A stretch of DNA of 64,000 bases from Streptomyces sp. WAC 01529 (GTDB lineage: Bacteria; Actinomycetota; Actinomycetes; Streptomycetales; Streptomycetaceae): positions 2,987,001-3,051,000 of the forward strand of contig NZ_CP029617.1 of NCBI RefSeq assembly GCF_003945545.1. Reading direction: 5' to 3'. Numbering within the stretch: position 1 is the stretch's first letter; each line of letters begins with the position of its first letter. A model generated the notes under the pieces. The model saw only the letters and a list, made by a program, of their open reading frames with translations, ran no database searches and had not been told where the DNA came from. The position numbers and the translations under genes were made by a program. Positions 8,222 to 16,195 of the stretch are shown here, piece by piece.

Positions 8222-9269
8222 CGGTCACCCCTCCGGCAAGGAGCACCGCGTCCTCGGGCGCGAAGTGCAGCGTGATCTCGTCCCCCAGCGCCGGCGGCTT
8301 CCGCAGCTCCCGGACGTCCGCCTTCACCCGCTCCCCGCCCACCTCGACGTACAGCCGGTGCGTGGCCCCCCGCCACTGGACCTCGGCCACCCGTCCGGTG
8401 AGCGCGTTGGGCCCGTCGCCGAGCCCGACCAGATGCGGCCGCACGCAGAGTGTGGCCGTGGCGCCGGATACGGCGTCCCCCGTGTCGGCCTTCAGCTCGG
8501 CGTCCGCGAAGGAGACCGCGCCCGTGCCCCTCACCGTGACCGCGAGGAGGTTGGCGTTGCCCACGAAGGAGGCCGTGAACTCCGTGCGCGGTGTGCGGTA
8601 CAGCTCCTGCGGGGTCCCGCAGTCCTGGAGGCGCGCCCGGTCCATGACGGCGATTTGGTCGGCCAGGGTCAGCGCCTCCACCTGGTCGTGGGTGACGTAG
8701 AGGATGGAGACGTCCGGCAACTCCCGGTGCAGCCGGGCGAGTTCGGCGAGCATGCCGGAGCGGAGCTGCGCGTCGAGCGCGGACAGCGGTTCGTCGAGGA
8801 GGAGCACGCCCGGCCTGATGGCGAGCGCCCGCGCGATGGCGACCCGCTGCTGCTGCCCGCCGGACAGCTCGCGCGGGAACCTCTTGGCGTACGAGGCCAT
8901 CCCGGTCATCTCCAGGGCCTCGGCGACCCGCCCGGGGATCTCGGCCTTCGCCACCTTCTGCGCCTTCATTCCGAAGGCGACGTTGTCCTCGACGCGCATG
9001 TGCGGGAAGAGGGCGTACTGCTGGACGACCATCCCTACGCCCCGCCGGTGCGGCGGCAGCCCGGTGACGTCGCGCTCCCCGATGAACACCCGCCCCGACG
9101 CGGGCCGCACGAACCCCGCGACGGCCCGCAGCGCGGTGGTCTTGCCGGACCCGGAGGGCCCGAGCAGCGCCATGACCTCGCCGGGTTCGACGGTCAGGTC
9201 GAGCGCGTCGAGGACGGTGTGCCGGCCGTAGGCGACGGAGACCCGGTCGAAGCGGATGCCGCTGCTCAT
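8214..9269 (-). CDS. phnT: Phosphonate ABC transporter ATP-binding protein
   Basis: 351 residues from ATG 9269. Walker A is GPSGSGKTT, the Q-loop is VVQQYALFPH, the signature is LSGGQQQR, Walker B is VLLLDEPLSALD, and the switch His is in YVTHDQ. A C-terminal TOBE-like domain (about 270-351) is typical of the 2-aminoethylphosphonate/spermidine importer type. The start overlaps the hydrolase stop (ATGA) and the stop overlaps the permease start, so the transporter is tightly coupled to the catabolic genes. Confidence 0.9.
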   Translation of the reverse strand: MSSGIRFDRVSVAYGRHTVLDALDLTVEPGEVMALLGPSGSGKTTALRAVAGFVRPASGRVFIGERDVTGLPPHRRGVGMVVQQYALFPHMRVEDNVAFGMKAQKVAKAEIPGRVAEALEMTGMASYAKRFPRELSGGQQQRVAIARALAIRPGVLLLDEPLSALDAQLRSGMLAELARLHRELPDVSILYVTHDQVEALTLADQIAVMDRARLQDCGTPQELYRTPRTEFTASFVGNANLLAVTVRGTGAVSFADAELKADTGDAVSGATATLCVRPHLVGLGDGPNALTGRVAEVQWRGATHRLYVEVGGERVKADVRELRKPPALGDEITLHFAPEDAVLLAGGVTDG

Positions 9270-9988
9270 GTCCCCACCCGGTCGAGCAGTGCGGGCAGTT
9301 CGGCGACGGAGGCGAGGACGTGCGTGGCGCCGTGCCGCGTCAGCTCCGCCTCGCCGTGGGCCCCGGTCAGGACGCCCGCGACGACTCCGGCCCCGGCCCG
9401 TACCCCGCTCCTCATGTCGTACGCGGTGTCGCCCACGACAGCGATCTCCTGGACGCCCGCCGCGGCGCCGGTCCGCAGGAAGGCGCTGAGCACCATGTCC
9501 GGGTAGGGCCGCCCGCGGCCGCCCGCGTCGGCGGGGCACAGGGTCAGCTCGACGAGTCCGCGCCAGCCGAGCGCGTCGAGGATGGCGTCCTGGGTGACAC
9601 GGGCGAACCCAGTGGTCAACACCACTGTCTTCCCGGCTGACTTGAGCTGCTCGATGGCCTCGCACGCTCCGGGAATCGGTGCGATGCGGCCGCCGTGGAC
9701 GAGGTTCCCGTACGCCTCCTCGAAGGCGGTGTTGGCCCGCTGGGCGCGCTTCTCGTCGCCGAAGAGGTGGCGGAAGACGGAGATCTTGGACTCGCCCATC
9801 GTGGCGCGCACGTACTCCAGCTTGGCGGCGTGGTCCGGGGTGCCGGGCTCGACGCCCAGTTCGCGCGCGGCGGCGGAGAACGCCTGCTCGACGAGGCCGC
9901 CGTCGGCGACGGTGGTGCCGGCCATGTCGAGGACGACGAGACCGATGCGGTGCTCCCGCTTCGGGGATGCTGCCAACTCCCTCACCAT
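9266..9988 (-). CDS. Phosphonatase-like HAD hydrolase
   Basis: 240 residues from ATG 9988. HAD motif I is VVLDMAGTTV with nucleophile Asp21. MGESKIS carries Lys68, aligning with the Schiff-base Lys of phosphonoacetaldehyde hydrolase PhnX. Motif II is VLTTGFA and motif IV is VVGDTAYDM. It is expected to cleave a C-P bond of an aldehyde such as phosphonoacetaldehyde. It overlaps both neighbours. No AEP transaminase (PhnW) is encoded nearby; the adjacent FAD oxidoreductase could supply the aldehyde instead. Confidence 0.86.
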   Translation of the reverse strand: MVRELAASPKREHRIGLVVLDMAGTTVADGGLVEQAFSAAARELGVEPGTPDHAAKLEYVRATMGESKISVFRHLFGDEKRAQRANTAFEEAYGNLVHGGRIAPIPGACEAIEQLKSAGKTVVLTTGFARVTQDAILDALGWRGLVELTLCPADAGGRGRPYPDMVLSAFLRTGAAAGVQEIAVVGDTAYDMRSGVRAGAGVVAGVLTGAHGEAELTRHGATHVLASVAELPALLDRVGT

Positions 9989-11106
9989 CCCAGTTCGTCG
10001 GCGGTCGTCTCGGCGATGGCGGGCGAGCAGGTCATGCCGCGGCCGCCGGGCCCGGTGACCAGCCACACGCCCTCGCGCACCTGCTGGCGGTGGACGACCC
10101 GGCCCGTGTCGACGCACTGCGCGTACACCCCGGCCCAGCGGCGCCGGATCCTCGGCAGCGGGCGGCCGAGGAAGCCCTCGACGACCTCGGTGAGGTGGTC
10201 GTAGGGGTCTTCGAGGGTGTCGAAGGCGAAGGGGTGCTCGTACTCGTGGGTGTCGCCGATGGTCAGCCCGCCGTCCGCGCGCTGCACCATGAGCAGCTGC
10301 ATCTTGTGCGCGGCGGCGGTCGGGGTCTGCGCCTGCCCGGCGTTGAGCGCGTCGAGTGCGTCCGACGCGTAAGCCGGGTAGTAGCGGAAGCTGTCGGCGT
10401 CGGCGACGGATGTGGGGAGCGGCTCGCCGAGCGGCGCGGTCTGCATCATCTGGAGGCGGACGCGGCGCACGGGCAGCTCGGGCCCGGCCAGTTCGCGCAC
10501 GAGCCCGCCGAGCCAGGCACCGGTGGCGAGCACGACGGCGTCGCCGGTGTGTACGTCGCCGTGGTCGTCGCGGACCGCGCTCTCGCCGACGACCTCGCGG
10601 ACCTCGCGGCCGGGCAGGAAGGTGTAGCGGGGCGAGGCCAGGAGGGCTTCGCGCAGCCGGAGTTGGGCGGCGCGGGGTTCGACGGCGGCGTCCCGCTCGC
10701 ACCACAGACCGGCGAGGAAGTCGCCGCGCAGCGCCGGGTTGAGGGCGCGCGCCTCGTCGGCGGTGAGGAGCTTGTAGCCACGGACGGCCGCGTCCGGGCG
10801 GGTCAGCGCGGCCTCGGCGACCGCGCGCTCGCGTTCGTTGCGTACGAGGGTCAGGGAGCCGTTGGCCCTGAAGCCGAGGCCCGGCACGCGCGCGCCGATG
10901 CCCTCCCACAGCTCGCGGGCGCGCAGCGCGGTCGCCAGCTCCTCGCCGCCCGCGCGGCCGCTCACCCATATCTGCCCGAAGTTGCGCAGGGACGCCCCGC
11001 GGGCCTCGCTCTCGCGCTCGATCTGTACGACCTCGTGGCCGCGTTCCACTGCGTGCCAGGCGTGCATGGTGCCCACCACGCCGGCTCCTACGACGATGAC
11101 TCTCAC
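9982..11106 (-). CDS. FAD-dependent oxidoreductase of the phosphonate operon (DAO family)
   Basis: 374 residues. The N-terminal dinucleotide-binding motif is VIVVGAGVVG followed by an acidic strand end (VVQIERES). A DAO-type fold continues to the C-terminal GPGGRGMTCSPAIAE. This subfamily is repeatedly found next to PhnX-like hydrolases and is proposed to oxidise amino- or N-methylaminoalkylphosphonates to the aldehyde. That matches the absence of phnW here. It is first in the catabolic operon, after the putative operator at 11158-11193, and its end overlaps the hydrolase start. Confidence 0.86.
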   Translation of the reverse strand: MRVIVVGAGVVGTMHAWHAVERGHEVVQIERESEARGASLRNFGQIWVSGRAGGEELATALRARELWEGIGARVPGLGFRANGSLTLVRNERERAVAEAALTRPDAAVRGYKLLTADEARALNPALRGDFLAGLWCERDAAVEPRAAQLRLREALLASPRYTFLPGREVREVVGESAVRDDHGDVHTGDAVVLATGAWLGGLVRELAGPELPVRRVRLQMMQTAPLGEPLPTSVADADSFRYYPAYASDALDALNAGQAQTPTAAAHKMQLLMVQRADGGLTIGDTHEYEHPFAFDTLEDPYDHLTEVVEGFLGRPLPRIRRRWAGVYAQCVDTGRVVHRQQVREGVWLVTGPGGRGMTCSPAIAETTADELGW

Positions 11107-11157
11107 GGCGGCAACGCTCCTGCCGACGGGTGGCCCGCGCGGGGCCGGGCGGCGACG

Positions 11158-11193
11158 GGACGGTGAACGAGCACGGAAGCTTGGCCTAGACCC
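11158..11193 (-). promoter_or_regulatory. Putative GntR operator and Pho-box half-site before the phosphonate operon
   Basis: The interval between gntR and the catabolic genes holds GGGTCTAGGCCAA (minus, 11193-11181). It is near the HutC/GntR consensus GTnTAnAC and is imperfectly palindromic. Closer to the genes lies GTTCACCGTCC (11168-11158), matching one 11-nt repeat of the Streptomyces PHO box; the adjacent repeat is weak. Both are motif readings without experimental support. Confidence 0.45.
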
Positions 11194-11240
11194 GTTACCT
11201 TCTCGTTATCTCACCGGGCTGATCGTCGGCGAGCGGGCGC

Positions 11241-12023
11241 TCAGCCGAGGTGGGTGGTGAACGAGAACCGGTCACCGCGGTACAGGGTCCGCACCCGCTC
11301 CAAGGGGCGCCCCTCGGTGTCCCGGGAGAGCCGGTGGATCAGCAGCATGGGCAGCGCGGGGGGCGTGCCGATGAGCAGGGCCTCGCGCGGGGTGGCGAGG
11401 ACCGTCTCGATCCGTTCGTCGGCGTCCCCGAAGGAGATGCCGAGCCGGTCGCGCAGGTACGCGTAGAAGGAAGAGTCCGGCGCGAAGTCGCGGTCGAGAC
11501 GCGGCACCCTCGCCACGGAGACGTATGTGCTCTCCAGGCCGACCCGCTCGTCGTCGGCGAGCAGTACGCGCTCCATGTGCCAGACGGGCTCGCCCTCCTC
11601 GGCGCCCGTCTCGGCGGCGAGCGCGGCGGGGCAGGGGAAGCGGTCGAGGGAGATGAGGTGCCGGCCGGGTGTGCGCCCCTGGCGGCGTACGCCCTCGGTG
11701 TAACTGGCGAGGGAGAGCGGCTGCTCCAGCTTGGGCCCCGCGACGACGGTCCCGCGGCCCTGCCTGCGCAGCCGCCCCTCCAGGAGGAGTTCGCGCAGCG
11801 CCTGCCGCACGGTCTCCCGCGCCACCTCGTACCGCTCGGCGAGGTCCCGCTCGGTGGGCAGCGCCTGCCCGTGCCCCAACTCCTCCATGAGGACGGCGAT
11901 CCTGGCCTTCACGGCGTAGTACTTGGGGATGCGCCCGTGCTCGGGAATCCCGGAACGGACGGGAGCGCCGGGCACCTGGCCGAGCAGGTGGGCGGGGGGC
12001 TGAACGGGGTTCGGGTTGTCCAC
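11241..12023 (-). CDS. GntR-family (HutC/UTRA) transcriptional regulator of the phosphonate operon
   Basis: 260 residues if the GTG at 12023 is used; there is no good ribosome binding site, so the start is uncertain. The N-terminal winged helix-turn-helix reads ALPTERDLAERYEVARETVRQAL with the wing GRLRRQGRGTVV. A UTRA ligand domain follows (WHMERVLLADDERVGLESTYV; RIETVLATPREALLIG). It lies immediately upstream of and parallel to the phosphonate genes, so it probably controls them with a phosphonate-derived ligand. Confidence 0.88.
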   Translation of the reverse strand: MDNPNPVQPPAHLLGQVPGAPVRSGIPEHGRIPKYYAVKARIAVLMEELGHGQALPTERDLAERYEVARETVRQALRELLLEGRLRRQGRGTVVAGPKLEQPLSLASYTEGVRRQGRTPGRHLISLDRFPCPAALAAETGAEEGEPVWHMERVLLADDERVGLESTYVSVARVPRLDRDFAPDSSFYAYLRDRLGISFGDADERIETVLATPREALLIGTPPALPMLLIHRLSRDTEGRPLERVRTLYRGDRFSFTTHLG

Positions 12024-12170
12024 CTGGGGATGTTCGCAGACGGATGTGAACGGGACCGAGCCCCCCGAGGGGCGCCGGGTGCTGGACGCGCCCCAAAGGG
12101 GCGCGGGGAGCTGCGCGCCCAGCCACGACAAACCCGCACCAGGCCCCCGCACCAGGCCCCCGCGCCCGAT

Positions 12171-12911
12171 TCAGCGGCCCGCACGCAACCGCCGATACCT
12201 CCCGAGCAGCACCGCACCCCCCACGAGAAAGCCCGCGCCCAGGACCCCGAGCCCGAGCAACATCGCCACCCCGGTCTGCGCCAACTCCTCAATCGGCTCC
12301 CCCCGCTCCTCCCGCTCCCCGGCAGACGACTCGTCCCGCGCGACGGCGAAGGCATAGTCATTGGAAGCGCCGACCCACTCCCCGTCATCGCCCCTGCGCT
12401 GGACGACCGCGGCGGAGGCGACGACACGCGTGGGCACGGTGTCGGCGGCGAAGGCGAGCCGGACCTTGACGGTGAGGGTGCGGCCGGGGCCGACCGTGAA
12501 CCCCGCGAAACCGTCGTCGAAGACGCCCACGTGCTCGTCCTGCTCGGTCCTCTCGAACGGCACGGGCCGCCAGCGCGCCCCGTCGTGGAACTCCAGCCGG
12601 ATCTGTTCCGGCCGCAGCGGCTGCCGCTGGTCGACGAGGACCAGGATCGGATGGATGCCGGCGCAGGGCTCGCCGGTGGCGTTGGTGAGGTCGATCGCCC
12701 AGTCCTGCGGTCCGGCGCCGGGCCGGTAGGCGGCGGGCCCCTCGTGGATGCGGGTGTCGAGGGGGAAGGCGGCGCTGTCGGCGGTGGCGCAGGTGGGCGG
12801 GGCCACGGCGGGCACCCCGGCCACGGCGGGGAGGGCCGTGCCGAGGCATGCGGCGAGCGTGGTGGCGACTGAGGTGGCGACGCCGAAGAGGGCGGGACTA
12901 CGGAATCGCAT
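12171..12911 (-). CDS. Cell-wall-anchored surface protein with LAQTG sorting signal
   Basis: 246 residues from ATG 12911. It has a signal peptide, an extracytoplasmic domain with two Cys (PTCATAD and EPCAGIH), a Ser/Glu/Arg-rich stretch, then LAQTG, a hydrophobic helix and a basic tail (GRYRRLRAGR). LAxTG is the motif used by actinobacterial class E sortases, so covalent anchoring to peptidoglycan is expected. No class E sortase gene is in the window; the class F enzyme at 3076 is not the expected partner. The domain function is unknown. Confidence 0.85.
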   Translation of the reverse strand: MRFRSPALFGVATSVATTLAACLGTALPAVAGVPAVAPPTCATADSAAFPLDTRIHEGPAAYRPGAGPQDWAIDLTNATGEPCAGIHPILVLVDQRQPLRPEQIRLEFHDGARWRPVPFERTEQDEHVGVFDDGFAGFTVGPGRTLTVKVRLAFAADTVPTRVVASAAVVQRRGDDGEWVGASNDYAFAVARDESSAGEREERGEPIEELAQTGVAMLLGLGVLGAGFLVGGAVLLGRYRRLRAGR

Positions 12912-13264
12912 GGAACACCTTTGCTGGCTGACGCGGGGCTGAGGCTGGGCTGAGGCTGCCGACCCGAGTACGGGGCTCCGGCGCGGAGTTGGCGCCGCCG
13001 CGGGCCGTGGCGGGCGGCGCCCGGAAGACGACGGTCGTGGCCAGCGACCCTGCCACGCGGGCCCCGCCGCGCCGGGGTGCCACCCCCCGGTAGGCCCGAT
13101 CGGCCGCCGAAGAACCGCACGATCAGTCGAGATCCGGCCCATTGCGATTGGCGCGAGTCCCGCACTCAATGCGAGGGACGAGGCGGGCCCCCGCCAACCG
13201 GAGAGGCAAGCCACTCTCACCCCACAAGGCAGCCCACACACCCCCCCCCCAATGAAAGCCCCCC
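12912..13264. other. Intergenic region without a recognisable gene
   Basis: About 350 bp between the LAQTG gene start and the ROK regulator stop. It contains a direct duplication of GGCTGAGGCTG near 12938-12959, GC-rich dyads, and a run of about ten C near 13242-13251. Several antisense open frames cross it, but none has a start, ribosome binding site or family signature I can support. Confidence 0.5.
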
Positions 13265-14470
13265 TCACCCCGCGATAAAGCCCACGCTCGCCCGGCCGAA
13301 CAGCGGTGCGAGGACAAGCTGGGCCGCGCCCTCCGCGACGGCGCGTTCCCCTCCCGGGGCGAGGGCGACCGGCACCTCCGCCTCCCCGCCACCGCGCCGG
13401 ACGCGCTCGGCGACGACGGCGCCCACACCCCGTACGAACAACTCATCCGCGGCGAACACGGTCCGCCCGCCGAGCAGCACGCGGTCGACGTCGAGCAGCC
13501 CGACCAGGTTCGCCGCGGCCGTCCCGAGCACCCGCGCGGCCTCCTCCAGGTCGCCCCGGGCGACGGCGGCGAGGCACAGCGCCTCGACGCAGCCGCGGTC
13601 CCCGCACTCACAGCGCGGCCCGTCCAGCTGGAGCACTTGGTGGCCGAATTCGCCCGCGCCGGTACGGGCGCCGCGATGCAGGGCGCCGCCGAGCACCAGC
13701 CCGGCGCCGAGACCGGTGCCGAGATGCAGATAGGCGAAGGAACCGGCGGCGTCGGCGCCCGCGAGGGCCAGGCCGAGGGCGGCGGCGTTGGTGTCCTTGT
13801 CCACGACCACAGGCAGCCCGAGCCGAGCCGCCAACGCGTCCCGCAGCGGAAACCCGTCCCACCCAGGAAACCCGGTCACCCGCCGCAGCACCCCGCCCAC
13901 ATGATCGAGCGGCCCGGGCAGAGCGACCCCGACCCCGGAGACGCCGCCACCCGCGCGGGGGCCGACGCCGGGCGCCGCCTCCTGGGCACCCAGTACCTCA
14001 TCCCGAAACGAGCCCGCTCCACTCGCGCCCTCCCCCAGCCCCGCCAAAAGCCCCCGCGCCTCCCCCGCCGCCGCCTCCACGACGGCCTCCGCGCCCGCGG
14101 CGAAGGCGAGGGGAGCGCGGCGCTCGGCGACCACCGTGCCGGTCAGGTCCACCAGGACCGCCGTCAGTTCGTCGCGGTCCAGGTGGAGGCCGACCGCGTG
14201 GCCCGCATCGGGGACCAGCCGCAGGACCGTACGCGGCTTGCCGCCCGTCGAGGCGCGGCGGCCCGCCTCCGCCGCCAGGCCCTCGGCCCGCAGCCGTGCG
14301 GTGATCTTGCTGACCGCCTGCGGGGTGAGCCCGGTGCGCTCGGCCAGCTCCAGGCGGCTGATACCCGCCTCGCCCGCCCCGCGCAGCAGATCGAGTACGA
14401 GCGCGGCGTTGTGGCCGCGCAGCGCCGGCAGGTTCACTCCGGGGTTCGCCCTGTTCACGTACGACTTCAC
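13265..14470 (-). CDS. ROK-family transcriptional repressor
   Basis: 401 residues from GTG 14470. The N-terminal winged helix-turn-helix (SRLELAERTGLTPQAVSKITARL) is followed by a ROK sugar-kinase-like domain: DKDTNAAALG, LGTGLGAGLVLGG, and the zinc motif CECGDRGCVE preceded by GEFGHQV. ROK repressors usually sense sugars or sugar phosphates. It is divergent from the Gfo/Idh/MocA dehydrogenase at 14527 with only 56 bp between them, so that dehydrogenase is a likely target. Confidence 0.9.
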   Translation of the reverse strand: MKSYVNRANPGVNLPALRGHNAALVLDLLRGAGEAGISRLELAERTGLTPQAVSKITARLRAEGLAAEAGRRASTGGKPRTVLRLVPDAGHAVGLHLDRDELTAVLVDLTGTVVAERRAPLAFAAGAEAVVEAAAGEARGLLAGLGEGASGAGSFRDEVLGAQEAAPGVGPRAGGGVSGVGVALPGPLDHVGGVLRRVTGFPGWDGFPLRDALAARLGLPVVVDKDTNAAALGLALAGADAAGSFAYLHLGTGLGAGLVLGGALHRGARTGAGEFGHQVLQLDGPRCECGDRGCVEALCLAAVARGDLEEAARVLGTAAANLVGLLDVDRVLLGGRTVFAADELFVRGVGAVVAERVRRGGGEAEVPVALAPGGERAVAEGAAQLVLAPLFGRASVGFIAG

Positions 14471-14526
14471 GGGGCCATTGTCCTGCTCGCTTGCACTTTG
14501 GCAACACCGTTGCTTAAGTGGAGGAC

Positions 14527-15618
14527 ATGACTGGCACAGGCTCCTCAGGCTCCCCCCTCCGCGTCGGCCTCGTCGGGTACGGCCTCGCGGGCTCCGTCTT
14601 CCACGCCCCGCTGATCGCCGCCACCGAGGGCCTCGTCCTCGACACGGTCGTGACGTCGAACCCCGAGCGGCAGACACAGGCCCGCGCCGAGTTCGGCGAC
14701 GGCCTGCGCTGCGCGGAGTCGGCCGACGAGCTGTGGGCGCGGGCGGACGAGCTGGACCTGATCGTCGTCGCCTCCCCGAACAAGACCCACGTATCGCTCG
14801 CGACGGCCGCCCTCAAGGCGGGCCTGCCGGTCGTCGTCGACAAGCCGGTCGCGGGCACGGCCGCCGAGGCACGCGAACTGGCCGCCCTCGCCGACGAGCG
14901 CGGCCTGCTCCTGTCCGTCTTCCAGAACCGCCGCTGGGACAACGACTTCCGCACCCTGCGGCAGCTGCTCGCGGACGGCGAGCTGGGTGACGTATGGCGC
15001 TTTGAATCCCGCTTCGAGCGGTGGCGGCCGCGGCCTAAGGGCGGCTGGCGCGAGTCCGGCGACCCGGAGGAGATCGGCGGTCTCCTCTACGACCTGGGCA
15101 GCCACGTCGTCGACCAGGCCCTGGTCCTCTTCGGCCCCGCCGCGAGCGTGTACGCGGAGTCGGACGTCCGCCGTCCGGGCGCGGAGGCCGACGACGACAC
15201 GTTCATCGCGCTCACGCACGCGAACGGCGTCCGCTCGCACCTGTACGTGAGCGCCACGACCGCCCAGCTCGGCCCCCGCTTCCGCGTCCTCGGCTCCCAG
15301 GCGGGTTACGTGAAGTACGGCCTCGATCCCCAGGAGGCGGCCCTGCGCGACGGCGGGCGTCCCGCGACGCTGAGCCCGTGGGGCGTGGAGCCCGAGTCGA
15401 TGTGGGGCCGGGTCGGCTCCGGTGAGTCCCCGCTGTCCGGCGGCGGCCGCCCGCACCCCAGCCTGCCGGGCGACTACCCCGCGTACTACGCCGCGATCGC
15501 CGACGCCCTGCGGGGCACCGGCGAGAACCCCGTCACCGCGCTCCAGGCCGCCGCGGCCCTGGACGTCCTGGAGGCGGCGCGCCGCTCGGCCCGTGACGGT
15601 GTGGCGGTGACGCTGTGA
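14527..15618 (+). CDS. Gfo/Idh/MocA-family oxidoreductase
   Basis: 363 residues from ATG 14527, after GTGGAGG. The NAD(P)-binding Rossmann motif is VGLVGYGLAGSVFHAPL, the cofactor loop is VVASPNKTHV, and the conserved Lys-Pro is in VVVDKPVA. The C-terminal substrate domain contains LLYDLGSHVVDQAL. These enzymes oxidise or reduce sugars and inositols. It is coupled to the UPF0303 gene by a GTGA overlap and is divergent from the ROK regulator. The substrate is unknown. Confidence 0.9.
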   Translation: MTGTGSSGSPLRVGLVGYGLAGSVFHAPLIAATEGLVLDTVVTSNPERQTQARAEFGDGLRCAESADELWARADELDLIVVASPNKTHVSLATAALKAGLPVVVDKPVAGTAAEARELAALADERGLLLSVFQNRRWDNDFRTLRQLLADGELGDVWRFESRFERWRPRPKGGWRESGDPEEIGGLLYDLGSHVVDQALVLFGPAASVYAESDVRRPGAEADDDTFIALTHANGVRSHLYVSATTAQLGPRFRVLGSQAGYVKYGLDPQEAALRDGGRPATLSPWGVEPESMWGRVGSGESPLSGGGRPHPSLPGDYPAYYAAIADALRGTGENPVTALQAAAALDVLEAARRSARDGVAVTL

Positions 15619-16106
15619 CCGCCACCGCCGCTGCCCCTGTCTCCGAAGCACCCTCCATCGAAGAACTGGAGTCCCAGGAGCGCCGCCTGGTCCTGCCCCG
15701 CTTCACGTACGACGACGCGTGGGCACTCGGCAACCTCCTGGTGGAGCTGGCCCGCGAGCGCCGCGCCCCGGTGGCGATCGACATCACCCGCGGCGGCCAG
15801 CAGCTCTTCCACGCGGCGCTGCCCGGCTCCACCCCGGACAACGACGCCTGGATCGCCCGCAAGCGCCGCGTCGTCGAACGCTACGGCTGCTCGTCCTACC
15901 TGGTCGGCGCCCGCTTCCGCGCCAAGGGCACGACCTTCGAGGCCTCTTCCCGCCTGGACCCCGACGCCTACGCGGCCCACGGCGGCGCGTTCCCGCTCGC
16001 GGTGGAGGGAGCGGGGGTCATCGGCGCGGTGGTCGTGTCGGGGCTGCCGCAGGTGGAGGACCACGCGCTGGTGGTGGCGGCACTGGAACGGTTCATCGCC
16101 GCCTGA
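15615..16106 (+). CDS. UPF0303 / heme-degrading-domain family protein
   Basis: 163 residues. The start GTG 15615 overlaps the preceding stop. The sequence matches the UPF0303 group related to GlcG/HbpS folds (VAIDITRGGQQLFHAALPG; NDAWIARKRRVVERYG; FPLAVEGAGVIGAVVVSGLPQVEDH). Its yeast relative is cytosolic and poorly understood; databases label the family heme-degrading, which should be taken loosely. Cotranscription with a sugar dehydrogenase suggests a metabolic role. Confidence 0.85.
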   Translation: MTATAAAPVSEAPSIEELESQERRLVLPRFTYDDAWALGNLLVELARERRAPVAIDITRGGQQLFHAALPGSTPDNDAWIARKRRVVERYGCSSYLVGARFRAKGTTFEASSRLDPDAYAAHGGAFPLAVEGAGVIGAVVVSGLPQVEDHALVVAALERFIAA

Positions 16107-16131
16107 GCCACCCTCGGCCCAGCAAAAAGCA

Positions 16132-16176
16132 GGCCCCGCACGGAACCGGCAAGTCGCCGGATTCGCGTGCGGGGCC
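16132..16176. terminator. Bidirectional hairpin terminator
   Basis: GGCCCCGCACG (16132-16142) pairs with CGTGCGGGGCC (16166-16176), with an inner stem CCGGC/GCCGG. It lies between the + strand UPF0303 gene and the convergent minus-strand secreted protein. There is no U-tract, as is usual in Streptomyces. Confidence 0.7.
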
Positions 16177-16195
16177 GCTCACAGCGCGTGCGCCG

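Noticed and set aside
12171..13268. Longer version of the LAQTG protein starting at 13268
   Set aside because: The signal peptide begins at ATG 12911; the extension is Arg/Pro-rich shadow without a ribosome site.
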